Assembly: GCA_002409675.1 (NCBI GenBank)
Contig: DHOB01000069.1
Coordinates: 4,253-12,314, forward strand
From: Ruminococcaceae bacterium UBA5401
GTDB taxonomy: Bacteria > Bacillota > Clostridia > Oscillospirales > Acutalibacteraceae
Reading direction: 5' to 3'
DNA: 8,062 nucleotides
Shown here piece by piece: positions 5,958 to 8,062 of the stretch. A program made the translations under genes and the position numbers. Below the pieces are notes generated by a model. It made no database searches, was not told the origin of the DNA, and was given only the letters and a program-made list of their open reading frames with translations. Numbering within the stretch: position 1 is the first letter of the stretch; every line of letters starts with the position of its first letter.

Positions 5958-8021
5958 ATGGATACTTACACGGGAAAACGGCTGGACGGCCGCTACGAAA
6001 TCCATGAAATCATCGGCGTCGGAGGAATGGCGGTGGTGTACCGTGCCTACGATACCATCGACGACAGGACGGTGGCCATCAAAATCCTGAAGGATGAATT
6101 TTCCGGAAACGAGGAGTTCCTCCGCCGCTTCCGCAACGAGTCCAAGGCGATCGCAGTCCTCTCCCACCCCAACATCGTCAAGGTCTACGACGTGAGCTTC
6201 GGCGACAGAATCCAGTATATCGTCGAAGAGTATATCGACGGCATTACCCTGAAGGAATACCTCGACCAGCAGAAAGTCGTCAAATGGAAGGAAGCCATCC
6301 ACTTCACCGTCCAGATTCTGCGCGCCCTGGAGCATGCCCACAGCAAGGGCATTATCCACCGCGACATCAAGCCGCAGAACATCATGCTGCTGCAGGACGG
6401 CACCATCAAGGTCACGGATTTCGGCATTGCGCGCTTCTCCCGCAACGAAACGAGGACCATGACCGACAAGGCCATCGGCTCCGTCCATTATATCGCCCCC
6501 GAGCAGGCGCGCGGCGACCTTACGGATGAAAAGACGGATTTGTATTCCGTCGGCGTGATGCTGTACGAGATGCTGACCGGCCGCCTCCCGTTTGAGGCGG
6601 ACAACGCGGTCTCCGTCGCCATCATGCAGTTGCAGACAGACCCCAAGCCCCCGCGCGAGCTGAACCCCTCGATTCCGGAAGGGCTGGAGGAAATCACCCT
6701 CAAGGCCATGCAGAAGGACCCGGCGCGCCGGTACCAGTCCGCCGCCGAGATGCTGCACGACGTCGAGGAGTTCCGCAAAAACCCCTCCATGCACTTTCAA
6801 TATAAATATTTTGTGGACGAGAAGCCCACCAAGTATATCGACGCAATCGATTCGGTCCGGAACCCCCAGCCGCAGGCCTACGGCGACAACTACGACTATG
6901 TGGAGGAGGCGGACCGCGTCCCTGCAAAAAAGAAAAAGCCCGTCGCGCTGCTGGTGATTGCCGGCATCGCCGCCGCTTTTCTGATTGCCGCCATCGTGTT
7001 CGGCGTCGCCGCCCTGACCCGCAACTGGAACGCCGCGCCGGAAGAGGTCGTTTTGCCCAACTTCGTCGGCAAAACTTATGAAGAGGTGGTCGAGTCGCCC
7101 GCATCCTCCTCCAGCTTCAACTTCAAGAAAGAGGAGAAGAGCGACTCCGCCCATCCCGTCGGCCAGATAATCAGCCAGACGCCCAAGGCGGGCACCAAGG
7201 TCAAGGCCAATGCGGACGTGACGCTCGTGGTCAGCACGGGCGGGAAGGAGTTCCCGATGCCGGATGTTTCCGGCCAGACGCGCGAAGACGCGGAGGCCGC
7301 CCTGCGGCAGGCGAAGCTGACGCCCGTGGTCTCCGAAGTCGCCAGCGACGAGGTGGAGGCCGGCAAGGTCGTCGGCACCGACCCGGCGGCCGGCACGCCC
7401 GTCAAGGAAGGCTCCGAGGTCAAGGTCTACGTGAGCACCGGGAAGATGGAGCAGAAGCTGTCCGTCCCGGACGTGACGGGCAACTCGCTGAAAGACGCGG
7501 TCGCAAAAATCACGGCGGCGGGGCTCACGGTCGGCGAAAGGAAGTACAAGGACGACACCGGCAAGGAAAAGGACGTCGTGGTCGAGACCGATCCCCTTCC
7601 CGGCGTCAAGCTGGGGAAAGGCGGAACGGTCAACCTGGTGCTCAGCTCCGGCAAGGCGTCGCAGAAGTCCATCTCCGTCTATGTGGACCTGCCGACCAAC
7701 GAAACTCACGACATTGTGTTAAAGGCCTATCTGGACGGCAACCTGAGCGAGACCAGAACGGTCAACCCCTCCTATAATTCGACCTGCACGCTGACCTTTA
7801 CGGGGACCGGCGGCCAGCATACGCTCATCGTCACGCTGGGCGGGCAGAAGTACCGGGTCTATACCCTCGATTTCGACACCGGCAAGCCAAAGCCGGAAGA
7901 GAGCTACAATTATGTCCCGGCCCAGAACAGCAGCAGCAACGGCAGCCATTCCCGCAGCCCGTCTTCCAGCAGCAGTACGCCCAGCGACCAGCCGGGCGCG
8001 TCGGTCACTTCCGGGGACTGA
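5958..8021 (+). CDS. prkC: PASTA-domain Ser/Thr protein kinase (PrkC/Stk1)
   Basis: This is a membrane-anchored Hanks-type kinase that senses peptidoglycan fragments and lipid II outside and phosphorylates cell-wall, division and translation proteins inside. It has 687 residues. Kinase domain about 10-275: glycine loop IIGVGGMAVVY, K42, E61, HRDIKPQN (134-141, catalytic D136), DFG (154-156), activation-loop T165, T167 and T169, and APE (180-182). A Tyr-rich linker (six Tyr in 282-314) leads to KKKK (324-327) and one membrane span at about 328-353. Three PASTA repeats follow: about 363-428, 429-495 and 499-565. The first is divergent, with a Ser-rich stretch SPASSSS where helix one is expected. 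Residues 568-642 form an unnamed beta-rich domain, and 658-687 are a Ser-rich tail (14 Ser of 30). ATG 5958 has AAGGAG nine bases upstream. It is a complete, apparently active kinase paired with the phosphatase just upstream. Confidence 0.97.
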   Translation: MDTYTGKRLDGRYEIHEIIGVGGMAVVYRAYDTIDDRTVAIKILKDEFSGNEEFLRRFRNESKAIAVLSHPNIVKVYDVSFGDRIQYIVEEYIDGITLKEYLDQQKVVKWKEAIHFTVQILRALEHAHSKGIIHRDIKPQNIMLLQDGTIKVTDFGIARFSRNETRTMTDKAIGSVHYIAPEQARGDLTDEKTDLYSVGVMLYEMLTGRLPFEADNAVSVAIMQLQTDPKPPRELNPSIPEGLEEITLKAMQKDPARRYQSAAEMLHDVEEFRKNPSMHFQYKYFVDEKPTKYIDAIDSVRNPQPQAYGDNYDYVEEADRVPAKKKKPVALLVIAGIAAAFLIAAIVFGVAALTRNWNAAPEEVVLPNFVGKTYEEVVESPASSSSFNFKKEEKSDSAHPVGQIISQTPKAGTKVKANADVTLVVSTGGKEFPMPDVSGQTREDAEAALRQAKLTPVVSEVASDEVEAGKVVGTDPAAGTPVKEGSEVKVYVSTGKMEQKLSVPDVTGNSLKDAVAKITAAGLTVGERKYKDDTGKEKDVVVETDPLPGVKLGKGGTVNLVLSSGKASQKSISVYVDLPTNETHDIVLKAYLDGNLSETRTVNPSYNSTCTLTFTGTGGQHTLIVTLGGQKYRVYTLDFDTGKPKPEESYNYVPAQNSSSNGSHSRSPSSSSSTPSDQPGASVTSGD

Positions 8022-8062
8022 AGGCGCGGCCCTCGCACGGCGCCGGGGCCGGTTCTGCGCCG

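Noticed and set aside
5802..7709. Open frame of 635 codons on the minus strand opposite prkC
   Set aside because: Opposite prkC its codons are in exact register with the sense codons, so it is open only because prkC avoids TTA, CTA and TCA. The product has no recognisable domain, while the plus strand is an unmistakable kinase.
8022..8062. GC-rich inverted repeat after prkC (8023-8032 against 8046-8050 and 8057-8061) as a terminator
   Set aside because: Stem is interrupted by a six-base bulge, no T-run is visible before the window ends, and rsgA is expected to continue the operon. In such GC-rich DNA, complementarity of this size is common.

Overview
The window carries one uninterrupted, all plus-strand run of eight genes with almost no intergenic DNA. 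The order is priA (3' end only), def, fmt, a YugP-type membrane zinc peptidase, rsmB, rlmN, stp/prpC (PP2C phosphatase) and prkC (PASTA Ser/Thr kinase). Gaps and overlaps between genes are 30, 1-7, 19, -1, 4, -26 and 14 bases, so a single transcription unit with translational coupling is the simplest reading. The order matches the well-known Firmicutes locus (B. subtilis priA-def-fmt-rsmB-rlmN-prpC-prkC-rsgA). The extra zinc peptidase between fmt and rsmB is, from memory, typical of Clostridia. The DNA is GC-rich (roughly two-thirds by eye), with strong purine-rich Shine-Dalgarno sites and GTG and TTG starts. A GC-rich clostridial lineage such as Oscillospiraceae/Ruminococcaceae is therefore the best guess; genus cannot be set.

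Region by region: positions 1-633 hold the helicase C-terminal part of PriA. Positions 664-2095 hold the formyl-methionine pair: Fmt formylates initiator Met-tRNA, and Def removes the formyl group from the nascent chain. Positions 2115-2819 encode a membrane metallopeptidase of unknown substrate. Positions 2819-5228 encode two RNA methyltransferases: RsmB for 16S m5C967, and RlmN, a radical-SAM enzyme for m2A2503 in 23S rRNA and for tRNA. Positions 5203-8021 encode the opposing phosphatase and kinase that sense peptidoglycan fragments and control growth, cell wall and dormancy. The last 41 bases contain no start codon; rsgA is the expected next gene but is not visible.

No mobile element, CRISPR array, tRNA, rRNA or foreign-looking gene is seen. 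All catalytic residues I could check are intact. This is a conserved core operon rather than an undescribed system. The points worth a second look are: a consensus TATAAT in the only AT-rich gap (before def); a dnaX-type slippery heptamer with an upstream SD-like run exactly before the PrkC membrane segment; an unnamed beta-rich domain and Ser-rich tail after the PASTA repeats; and the unexplained role of the metallopeptidase.
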